Shown here piece after piece: positions 1-8,014 of a stretch of 14,190 nt of DNA (position 1 is the first letter of the stretch; every line of letters begins with the position of its first letter). Source of the stretch: Cochliopodium minus. Taxonomy: Eukaryota > Discosea > Himatismenida > Cochliopodiidae. The position numbers were made by a program, and so were the translations under genes. The stretch covers positions 23,681 through 37,870 of the forward strand of contig JAMYWO010000345.1 of assembly GCA_024220525.1 (NCBI GenBank), read 5' to 3'. The notes under the pieces were generated by a model. It worked only from the letters and a program-made list of their open reading frames with translations, did not search any database and had not been told where the DNA came from.

Positions 1-14
1 TATAAAAAAAAATA

Positions 15-1914
15 ATGGTCAAATTATTTTTAGTTTTTATCTTACTATTCATCTCTTTCTCCTTTGCAGATCCAAACAAAGGAATATGCCTTGATGATTC
101 TACCGCTGCATTGACTCCCTCCTTCAGTGCATTCCCACAATACTGGCTATCAAATTCATCTTCCCTCATAACTTCCCTGAGAACATATCATTATAATACT
201 CAAAATAGTAACTGGATCAAATTTGCAATCCAGAATAACATCGAGTAAAAAAAAAAGAAAAAATCCCTCACTGAACTTTAATTATATAATTATTGAATCA
301 CTTTATAACTAATAATATTGAAAAAAAAGAAAATGATTTTTCTATGATTTTATATTGACAAAAAATTTTTTATTGACAAAATCTTTTTAAATAATTAATA
401 CATTTTTGAATTATAAATTTAATAAATTTTTTGTTAGTGTTATGGTCGGAATCACGCTCACAAGCTACCAATCGGAACTGAATCAATTTGCAGCCGACTA
501 CCAAAATGCATCCTCCTCTTTGAAAACCCTCTATGACTCAAGAATCATATCTATTAGTATTGGTAACGAAGACACAGACATTAACGCAATTAATTCGGGG
601 ATAATATTAGCAAAGGTAAAAATAAAAAAATAAAAAAATAAAAAAATAAATTAAAAAATAAATTAAAATAATATTATTGTTAAGAGTTTGAGGACACAAG
701 GAAAATTACCCTCCAATTCAAAAATAACCACTGGTAAATTTTCCAATTAAAAAATTTAAATGAAAAAAAATTTAAAAATTTTTTATAAAAAAAAGTTTTT
801 CAAGAAACTGGAAATTGGGTCCGTAATAAATTTTTCTACCTTTTTTTTTTTTTGGAACTTTTAATATTTTTTTATAAGAAAACACCTATCCGCCTAACAT
901 TGCCACTTTCACTTCCAATTTCTTGCAAATTTCACCTAATTTGGAGGTTGTTTGCTTCAATATGTATGACTCCTATTTCAATCCTCAATTAGAATTGTCC
1001 TCGAGGTTGTCATGGAAAAGGTAAATAAAAAACAATTTTAAAAGATAAAAATTAAATTAAAAAATCATAAAATAACAATAAAATTTAAAAAATTTAAAAA
1101 ACAATAAAATATATAATAATAAATTTTAATAAAAAAGTCATCAATAAATTATAAAAAAAAAATAAAAAAAATTAGAAATTACTTAGACATGTCCAAAATT
1201 TACAACTTTTTTAGCGGATATTAATTTATGACTAACAAATTTTAAACTGTTGTAAAATTTTGAACATCTCTAGAAATTACTAACAAAATTAAAAAATTTT
1301 TTTTTTTTCAAAAAAGTAATCCATCTACAGGAGTTTATTCAGTTACATTGAATGCATTTGGGGCAATCAGATTTGCGATGGCAGCTGCAAATTTACAAAA
1401 CATCCCCTTCTGGATCACAGAGATAGGGTGGTCTTCTCAGGGGAGCATCAATGGAAGTACTTCGGCCAACTTGCAAGTGTTTTATTCCAACTTTTTGTCT
1501 TTTAGTTTGACCACTCCCTATACTGCTCAAGCAACTAACGTGACAGGTAAAAAAAAAAAATTCTTTCAAAACAAAATAAAAAAAAATGGAAACAATATAA
1601 AAAAAAATTAACCTTTTTAAACAAAACAAAAAAATAAAAAATAAAAAATAAAAAATAAAATTAATTTCATTGAATCTTTCAAAAAAAAATTTTTTTATTT
1701 GATAGTAAACCCTCCCAACAAGGTTTTCTACTTTACCATTAGAGACATTGCAGTACAAACACAATATTATGGACTTTACTATGAAAATGCGACACTTTCT
1801 CCCAAATTCGGAGCAGTGGTTACCACAACAGGTACTACCACTTCTGCTGGAGTATCCACATACCTCTCCTCAACTTTACTCCTCTTCATTTTTTGTATTC
1901 TTAATTTTTTCTAA
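15..1914 (+). CDS. Secreted GH17 glucan endo-1,3-beta-glucosidase, probably GPI-anchored (7 exons, 351 aa)
   Basis: Exons by phase-consistent joining: 15-244, 438-615, 685-733, 805-822, 879-1020, 1317-1546, 1706-1914 (1056 nt). The protein starts with a hydrophobic signal peptide (MVKLFLVFILLFISFSFA), which supports this ATG although only 14 bases lie upstream. The GH17 (beta)8 barrel shows both catalytic glutamates: the acid/base E121 in SIGNED and the nucleophile E241 in ITEIGWSS. A YPPN segment and FNMYDSYF fit the family's YPPS and YPYF regions. GH17 enzymes hydrolyse or remodel beta-1,3-glucan outside the cell. The C-terminus is Thr/Ser-rich (about residues 318-335) and ends in a hydrophobic tail (LLLFIFCILNFF), as in GPI-anchored proteins. 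Several N-glycosylation sequons are visible (NSS, NAS, NGS, NVT, NAT). Exon 4 is only 18 nt. The family call is firm; substrate and GPI anchoring are inferred. Confidence 0.9.
624..647 (+). repeat. Octamer tandem repeat (AAAAAAAT)x3 in GH17 intron 2
   Basis: T residues recur every 8 bases (623, 631, 639, 647) just after the donor of intron 616-684. It is a low-complexity intron repeat with no apparent coding role. Confidence 0.6.
1173..1281. repeat. MITE-like relic: 11-bp direct repeats flanking imperfect inverted repeats
   Basis: TAGAAATTACT occurs at 1173-1183 and again at 1271-1281. Between them lie two inverted arms: 1187-1206 (ACATGTCCAAAATTTACAAC) and 1249-1267, whose reverse complement is ATGTTCAAAATTTTACAAC. 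The arms match except for one C/T change and one extra T. Direct repeats around an inverted-repeat segment are what a small non-autonomous DNA transposon with a target-site duplication would leave. It lies inside the 296-nt GH17 intron 5, the longest in that gene. No transposase is present. A chance hairpin in AT-rich DNA is the alternative. Confidence 0.4.
1629..1656 (+). repeat. Heptamer tandem repeat (AAAAAAT)x4 in GH17 intron 6
   Basis: T residues recur every 7 bases (1635, 1642, 1649, 1656) inside intron 1547-1705. The same heptamer, in the same orientation relative to its host gene, forms the array at 14128-14190. Confidence 0.6.
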
Positions 1915-2053
1915 GAAATCAAAAAAATAAAAAAATAATTTGAAACAAATTTCCTTTATCAAATTTTTTGTTTTTAGATTTTTAAATTTTTTTTTTATAC
2001 AAAATATAATTTTAATAAATATTCACATTAAGAAAAAAGGAAAGAAATAAGTA
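1915..2053. other. Convergent 3' intergenic spacer
   Basis: There are 139 bases between the TAA of the GH17 gene and the TGA of the lipocalin-like gene on the other strand. The spacer is A/T-rich and contains AATAAA-like words that could serve polyadenylation of either transcript. No ORF or structured RNA is evident. Confidence 0.5.
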
Positions 2054-3116
2054 TCATTTGGTCAAAGGAGCATACAAAGAAGAATCCAACCTGTACATGT
2101 TTCCATACTGTATGGTGGGAACCCTAGTTCCATCCACCTCCAACACTGCCACTGCCATGGTATCGTCGTCTATCAATCGGTAAGTAACTATGATAGTACA
2201 TGTGTCGCTCAAGAAATTAAGAATTATCGTTCCCGTTTCTGGGTTGAAGGATCCCGTGCATTGTTTTCCTTTTAAAAAAATAATGTGTTTTTTTTTTTAA
2301 AAAGGAAAATTTTCTCAGAAAAAATAATTATTTGATCGTTTTTTTTTAATAAAAATAAAATTAAAGACATTAACGGTTTTTTAAAGTTCAAATAAACAAA
2401 ATTAATTACGTTATTTAACTTCTTTATTTCTCTTATTAAGTGAATTTTTTTTTTGAAAACTTTGATTTATTTATCTTCCAAAAAAGATTAAATTTTAATT
2501 TTGCATCTAATCTGTCTCTTTCTATGAACAATGAGAATGCCCAAAAAATATTTTTTGTAAAATCATTTGAATGAATTTTTAAGTTATAGTGGTTTCAATT
2601 ATACAGTAATCACAATGATTTTAAGTGTTATACTTGAAATGATCTGATATTAACAGAACTCATAAATTTGATGCAAAGAAATTTTGAATAATAATTCAAG
2701 ATTTTCAAATTATAAAAAATTTCACTTCAATCCATTCGATATTCAACTTACTTGTTTGGCAATAATATATCCTAAAAGTGATTATTTATTTTACCTGAAA
2801 ATTGCCACTCAAAATTAACAATCTCTTGATCTTTCTCCTTTGTTGCCAAGATGATATATCCAAACTGCAATTCTTGTTCAGAAAATCCCTTCCCAAAATT
2901 CCATTTTAGCCTTTTGGAGGAGATATTGTCATCATTCATCTGTATGGTCTCTATTTGTATCACGCTGTTCTCTGATCTCAAAATATCGAACCCCTCTCCA
3001 AAATTCCTGCATGTCAATGTTCTCTTCCAATATCCAGTGAGATATTCTGAGATGTTGTAACAGTTTTGAGGAATTTTATAGATATTGTGTTTTTTTGATT
3101 TTTGGAAGGATTGCAT
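2054..3116 (-). CDS. Lipocalin-like beta-rich protein of unknown function (2 exons, 178 aa)
   Basis: Exon 1 is 3116-2795 and exon 2 is 2268-2054; the joined length is 537 nt, ending in TGA. The junction is phase 1: TTTTCAG is followed by GTAAAATA, and the acceptor AAAAG is followed by GAAAACAATGC, giving a continuous WQFSGKQCTGSF. Near the N-terminus YLTGYWKR resembles the G-x-W start of lipocalin-type barrels, and alternating hydrophobic strands follow. The C-terminal half (TGTIILNFLS, then CTIIVTYRLIDDDTMAVAVLE) reads as successive beta strands. There is no signal peptide, so it is probably cytosolic. It converges on the GH17 gene and diverges from the CCCH gene. Fold assignment is by pattern only; ligand and role are unknown. 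Its 526-nt intron is the longest in the window. Confidence 0.7.
2269..2794 (-). other. Long (526 nt) intron of the lipocalin-like gene
   Basis: The intron has a GTAAAA donor and an AAAAG acceptor on the minus strand. Unlike other introns here, its central part (about 2500-2760) is mixed sequence rather than poly-A/T. I see no exon that keeps phase with both flanking exons, no repeat pair and no recognisable RNA. Confidence 0.5.
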
Positions 3117-3363
3117 CGCGATATTAAATGAATCTATGCTTTGATTATCAAATTATTCAAAAACCTTTTTATTTTTATTTCAATAAAAATTATTTTCAGT
3201 TCATAAAAAAAAAAATTACTGTTTATTATTTCAATATGGATCTCATTATATTGGTTATTTAATTGGCCTTTTTCAAATCATTTGATTCATTTCGAGATTA
3301 GGTAATTATTTCATAAATTAAATTAATAAAAAAAAATAGGTATAAATAAATTTACAAAAAGAG
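3117..3363. promoter_or_regulatory. Divergent promoter region between the lipocalin-like and CCCH genes
   Basis: These 247 bases separate two start codons facing apart. The region contains the short palindrome TCAAAT-C-ATTTGA at about 3273-3285 and a TATA-like TATAAATA at 3341-3348, the latter about 16 bases before the CCCH ATG and so close for a TATA box. Promoter function is inferred from position only. Confidence 0.4.
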
Positions 3364-3894
3364 ATGAGGAGATACAATAATAATAATAATAATAACAAAG
3401 AACATATAGAAGATTTTTGTGATCATTCATTCATATTACATCCTGAAGAAGATTGTTTATATTGCGAAGATTGTGGACGTGTAAAATCAAATTTCATAAA
3501 ATTAAAGACGGAAGAAGTGAAGAGACTGTGTTGGCATTATTTCTTCTTTAATAAATGTTATCGTCCCGTATGCAAGTTTTCTCATGTGGTGACATGCTAT
3601 AATTTGTTGAGTGGAAGTGTAAAAGATTCTCAAGATTTTGATAGCCAACTTCTTAAAACCACACTATGCATTCATAATTTCAAGGGTGATTGTGGTGCCA
3701 AATCATGTAAATATTCACATAGTTTGACGTATGAGAATATCTCCCTTGAAGATCAGATCAGTTTTGGAAAATGGGAAGAGAATAATGCGAGAAAGACTGA
3801 AGCTATCAAAATGATGAAAGAGGGAGGCGGCTCTTCGAATTTTGATCAGAATAATAATAATTCTAATTCAAAATGGAGATCTCCAAATGTTTAA
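3364..3894 (+). CDS. Tandem CCCH zinc-finger protein, putative RNA-binding (single exon, 176 aa)
   Basis: One uninterrupted frame runs from ATG to a triple stop TAATAATAA. Two CCCH fingers are visible: C56-x8-C65-x4-C70-x3-H74 and C102-x7-C110-x4-C115-x3-H119. Both end in the typical CKFSH or CKYSH. Such fingers usually bind single-stranded RNA and act in mRNA decay, processing or splicing. N-terminal to them is a further Cys/His group (C19, H21, C31, C34, C37 in CLYCEDCG) that looks like a separate zinc-ribbon-like site. Asn runs near both ends are translated AAT repeats, common in AT-rich protist genes. It is the only intronless gene here. The finger calls are firm; the biological target is unknown. 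Confidence 0.9.
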   Translation: MRRYNNNNNNNKEHIEDFCDHSFILHPEEDCLYCEDCGRVKSNFIKLKTEEVKRLCWHYFFFNKCYRPVCKFSHVVTCYNLLSGSVKDSQDFDSQLLKTTLCIHNFKGDCGAKSCKYSHSLTYENISLEDQISFGKWEENNARKTEAIKMMKEGGGSSNFDQNNNNSNSKWRSPNV

Positions 3895-4266
3895 TAATAA
3901 TGAAAATAAATTTACACAATGAAAATATCTCAATAAAAATAAAAAATAAAAAAACCAAAATATATAAAACACAATAAAAATACTTTAATTTAGTTTTTAT
4001 ATCCATCCCATTCGATCGATAATATAATTGTAATACACTCAAACAAAAAAAAAAAAATAAAGGAAATAATAGATTGTATAACGGAATAGTAAAATGAAGG
4101 TAAGATTTTTATAAATTTTAATAGTAGATATATTATTTTTCAAAAAATATTTTGATTAATTTGCTTTAATGCTCATTATTCACATCTTTAATTAAATCAT
4201 TTGAATATATCATTTTATTTTACTTTTATATTTTGTTTGTTTCCCATATCCTCTTTAATATGATAT
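3895..4266. other. Convergent intergenic region, no gene seen
   Basis: These 372 bases separate the stop of the CCCH gene from the stop of the small membrane-protein gene. The DNA is A/T-rich with AATAAA words near 3905 and 3931 that could be polyadenylation signals. An isolated ATGAAG followed by GTAAGA at 4094 looks like a tiny first exon but fits no downstream frame. I see nothing else. Confidence 0.5.
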
Positions 4267-4589
4267 TTATTCGTCTTCATCGTCATCATCTTCATCTTTA
4301 AGATATTTTCTTCTCTTTGGAGTCTTTGATACTTGTATATCTTCTTTCCTTATCACTTGATTTACAAATACAGGCATATGAACCATACATGATAAAGCCA
4401 AAATTAAAGATATTCCTCCTTTAAAAATTAACTAGTTAATAAATCAAATAAATTGAGCATTATGATCTCCTCCCTACCTATAATGAAATATCTGTTTCTT
4501 TTTTGTTCATTTTTGAGCCTATTTATTGAAAATGGATCCAATTTTCTGAAATCATTTTCTCTATCCCATTTGAATGTTGTTCTTCTCAT
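4267..4589 (-). CDS. Small single-pass membrane protein, unknown function (2 exons, 87 aa)
   Basis: Exon 1 is 4589-4478 and exon 2 is 4418-4267; the 59-nt intron starts GTAGGG and ends AAAG. Joining in phase 1 gives FIIGGISLILALSCMVHM, a hydrophobic segment at about residues 35-54 that is split by the intron, which supports the model. The first 34 residues are basic and polar (MRRTTFKWDRENDFRKL). After the membrane span comes a basic patch (KTPKRRKY), then an almost purely acidic end (DEDDDDEDE). The basic N-terminus suggests an inside or matrix-facing end, but I see no clear targeting peptide. I do not recognise the family. The start at 4589 is preferred because an upstream ATG (4751) would run into a poly-T tract and the thiolase's first exon. 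Confidence 0.65.
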
Positions 4590-4664
4590 TTTCAAAAATT
4601 TGTCTGATTGTATCAAATCTGATTTTATTTTTTGCTGAGAATTAAAAAAAAAAAAAAAAGAAAA
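4590..4664. promoter_or_regulatory. 75-bp bidirectional promoter/5' region with mirrored start sites
   Basis: The start codons of the small membrane protein (minus) and the thiolase (plus) lie only 75 bases apart. A run of A (about 4643-4659) precedes the thiolase ATG. Both starts sit in an identical 13-base context, AAAATGAGAAGAA, on opposite strands (4662-4674 and 4592-4580), so both proteins begin MRR. The 5' UTRs must be very short or overlap the opposite gene. Confidence 0.5.
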
Positions 4665-7452
4665 ATGAGAAGAATCCAAATTATTAAGAATCATTTGATT
4701 GGAAACAAGGATAATCAAATCCAAACCGTTTTCACAAGTAAAAATTATCATTTTTAGACCACATTTTTTGTTTTATTGTTTTTGAATTTCTTTTAATAAT
4801 CAATTATTCCAAATTTTAAGGCTCAAATGAAGATGATGAAATTGTTATTTGCTATGCTAAGAGAACTGCTATCGGTAAGGCAAAAAGAGGATCTTTCAAA
4901 GATTCCACCCAAGATCAATTGTTGGCTCCTTTATTCAAAAATGCTATTGAGACATTGAAATTGAATACCAAGGATATTGGAGGTATATATTTCCAAAATA
5001 TAAAAAAAAATTTTTTGAAGGGAAATATTTAATCCCACAAAATATTTATTGTTAAAATGTTAATTTTTATTTCAAGATGTTGTTATTGGAAATGTATTGC
5101 CAAAATCATCACAATCTGCAGTTGAAATTAGGTAAAAAGTTATTTTTTTTGAAAGATGAATCTAGTATAAAGATCATTGAATAGATTATACAATTGGGAA
5201 TTTTAATCATTTTGAAAATATTCCAAATAAAACCTCCCAATCTGATTATAAACAAATATTATTAATCATTAATTATTTATCCAAAATTTGATTGATAAAA
5301 CTTCCTTTTCTTAAACAAATTTTTTATCTTGAAAAGATTATCAACCATTTTGGGAGGATTGCCTCAAGAAGTCCCATCCAATACAGTCAACAGACAATGC
5401 TCTAGTGGATTACAAGCCATCGCAAACGTAGCATCCGCAATCAAATCAGGATTTTACGATATTGGTATCGCAGGAGGAGTAGAATTAATGAGCGCAAATC
5501 AAATGGGAACATGGGACGGAAAAATGAATCCTTTGGGTAAAAGGGCTTTATTTATTTAAATTTTTTGTAGATTATTTTAATCTAAAATTTATTTTTGATT
5601 CTAATTTTCATCTTTTTTTTTTTACACTAGTTTTCGAAAACGAATTGGCAAAATGTAAGATTTTTTTTTTTTAAGAAAATTTTTGTTAATTATTTTGTTG
5701 TTTTCCGATTTTATTTTACAATAATTTTAACTAATAATTTAAACGTTTATTAATCTATTAAATTCAATATTTAAAAGTTTTTAAAAATAAAATATCAATA
5801 TTTTTCTTCATTCATAAGTTTTTTTAAATCTATTATGAATCTTTTTTCTGATCTTTTTATATTATTAGCTTGCCTTTTATCCATGGGAGTGACAAGCGAC
5901 AACGTATCCCAAAGATATAATGTGAGCAGAAAAATCCAAGACGAAGTCTCCGTCTCCTCCCACAAAAAAGCCTTCGAAGCAAAGAAGACTGGTAAGTTCA
6001 GAGACGAGATCGTCCCTATCACTGTCACCGTCGAAGATGGAAACGGAAACGAAAAACAAGTCACTGTCAGTGAAGATGAGGGTATTCGTGGTGATTCTAC
6101 CTTTGAGGGTCTTTCTAAACTTAAGCCTGTCTTTTCTCCTGAAGGCAAACCTTTTTTTAAATTTATATTTTATTTAGATTAATCATTTTATTTCTAATTC
6201 TTTATTTTTTATTCCAAAAAATAATTTTTTTTCAAATTAATTTTTATTTATATTTTCATTTTATAGGAACCACTACTGCTGGAAACAGTTCTCAACTTAG
6301 GTATGAACATTTTAATTTTTTTGTTCCTTTTAAATGTTAACAATTCTATTTTTGTCTTGCAGTGATGGTGCAGGTAATTAACAGCAGAATTTTTTTTTAA
6401 AATTTTTTTAATTTCCTTTTTTAAAACTTTACACGTGTAGCTGTTGTTGGTATGTTTTTTATTAGTTTATTATTATTTATTTCACATTTAATTAATTTTA
6501 TATTTAAAAGTTGTTGCAAGAAGAAGTTATGCAAAGAAGAATGGTGACATTACTTTTTTTTTTTTTCGAAATTTTTTTGAAAACCATAATTTTTCTTTTT
6601 GAAATTTTAAATTAAAGGTCTTCCTATCATCGGTAGCGTCCTCTCATATTCTACCATTGGTGTTGACCCGTAAAAAAAAAATTCAATTTTGTTAAAAATT
6701 TAATATTCAAAATGCAAATAGTTCAGTAATGGTAAAATATTATTTTTTATATTTTAATATTTTATTATTTACACATTTTTTAAAATTTATTAATTTGTTT
6801 GATTATTTATTTGATTATTTTTTTTATTTTTTTTATTATTTATTTTTAGGGTATTGGACCTGCAGTTGCTATTCCTTTGGCAGTCAAGAAAGCAGGATTG
6901 AAATTGGAAGACATTGATCTCTTCGAAATTAACGAGGCTTTCGCTTCTCAATACGTATATAGTGCTCAACAATTGAACATTCCATTTGAAAAGATCAACG
7001 TAAAAATATTTCTGATCTTTTTTGTAAAATAAAAAAATCTTACTTTCAAAATTTTTTAAAGGTCAATGGAGGTTCAAAAAATAATTTTTCCATTTCTTAT
7101 TTATTTTAATTTTTTTATCTTTTTATCTTTTTTTTTTATTATTTTTATTTATTATATTTCAATTTTTTTAATTTATTTTTGAAACAAATCTTCACAAAAT
7201 TTTATACTTTTTTTTTCAAAAGGTGCTATTGCTTTGGGACATCCTTTAGGTTAATCAACTAATTTAATTTTTTTTTTAATATCCTCCTAACAAAAATAAT
7301 TTTTCTTCTTCCTCTCTACAGGGTGCACTGGTTCCAGACAAACTGCCACCATTTTGAACGAATTGAGAAGAAGAAAAGGAAAGTATGGTGTTATTTCCAT
7401 GTGTATTGGTACTGGTATGGGTGCTGCTATGGTCATCAAGGCAGAATACTGA
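4665..7452 (+). CDS. Peroxisomal 3-ketoacyl-CoA thiolase (acetyl-CoA acyltransferase, 16 exons, 418 aa)
   Basis: It cleaves 3-ketoacyl-CoA with CoA to acetyl-CoA plus a shortened acyl-CoA, the last step of peroxisomal beta-oxidation. Exons: 4665-4737, 4821-4982, 5077-5131, 5337-5536, 5631-5654, 5869-6144, 6267-6300, 6363-6373, 6441-6449, 6511-6543, 6618-6669, 6722-6731, 6850-6999, 7062-7071, 7223-7249, 7322-7452 (1257 nt, TGA). Exon 1 encodes a PTS2, R3-I-x5-H10-L11 in [11 protein letters not shown], which fixes the start. Active-site features are all present: nucleophile C118 (NRQCSSG), N341 (NEAFA), H373 (GHPLG) and C403 (CIGTG). The assembled chain is collinear with animal and yeast peroxisomal thiolases through the loop and C-terminal domains, with no gap. 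Intron 6 (6145-6266) has a GC donor, and introns 14 and 15 have weak GTTCAA and GTTAAT donors. Several exons are 9-33 nt. No mRNA confirms the splicing, but conserved residues depend on it. Confidence 0.93.
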
Positions 7453-8014
7453 AAAAAACCACAAAACCAAACCGATTGATTATTTTAAATTAAATTTTTT
7501 TTTTTTCTTTTAAATTCTTTTTATTTCTTTTAAAATTTTTATATTTTCCATTTACATCCATTTTTTTTCAACAATCCATTTTATAATTCATTTATGATGA
7601 AACACTTGATTACCTTTTTTTGGTTCAAAATCTTCGAGAATAAATTTTCATCTTAAAATAAATTTTATATTTCTCCTTTTCAAAAATAAAAAAAATATTC
7701 AAAAAAAAAAAAAAAAAAAAAGAGAATTCAAAAAAGAAAAAAAGGAGATTAATCAAAAAAATATATCCTTTCCAATAGAAGAATTATAGATTAAAGCATT
7801 TGGAAATCAATTATTTTAAACAATCAAATTTTGATCCAAAAATCAAAAAAATATAAAAAAATATAAAAAATAGATTTGGCGAAAAAGAAGAAAAAAAAAT
7901 ATTTTTTCCAACATAGAAAACCTTGTGAAAACAATAAATTTATCAAAATAATAATAATAATACCATAATATCAAAATCATAGAAAAGAACAATCACAATA
8001 TTCAAAATAATAAT
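7453..8014. other. Intergenic region between thiolase and ankyrin-RapGAP genes
   Basis: These 562 bases, between two genes in the same orientation, should hold the thiolase 3' UTR and the promoter of the next gene. They contain T-rich tracts (about 7494-7560), an AATAAA at about 7658, an uninterrupted A run of roughly 22 bases near 7700, and an (AAT)n stretch at about 7950. No ORF, tRNA or mobile element is apparent. Confidence 0.5.

Noticed and set aside
2751-2794. A 20-nt exon between a 23-nt mini-intron and a GTAAGT donor in the lipocalin-like gene (minus strand).
   Set aside because: A 23-nt intron is far shorter than any other here (minimum 52 nt), and the exon would shift the frame of exon 2.
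4094-4105. ATGAAG followed by a good GTAAGA donor, as a possible first exon of the thiolase.
   Set aside because: It ends in phase 0, while thiolase exon 2 needs a phase 1 partner. The exon at 4665-4737 fits the phase and encodes a PTS2.
7276-7470. Antisense ORF opposite the thiolase end.
   Set aside because: It is a shadow of the conserved C-terminal exon 16.
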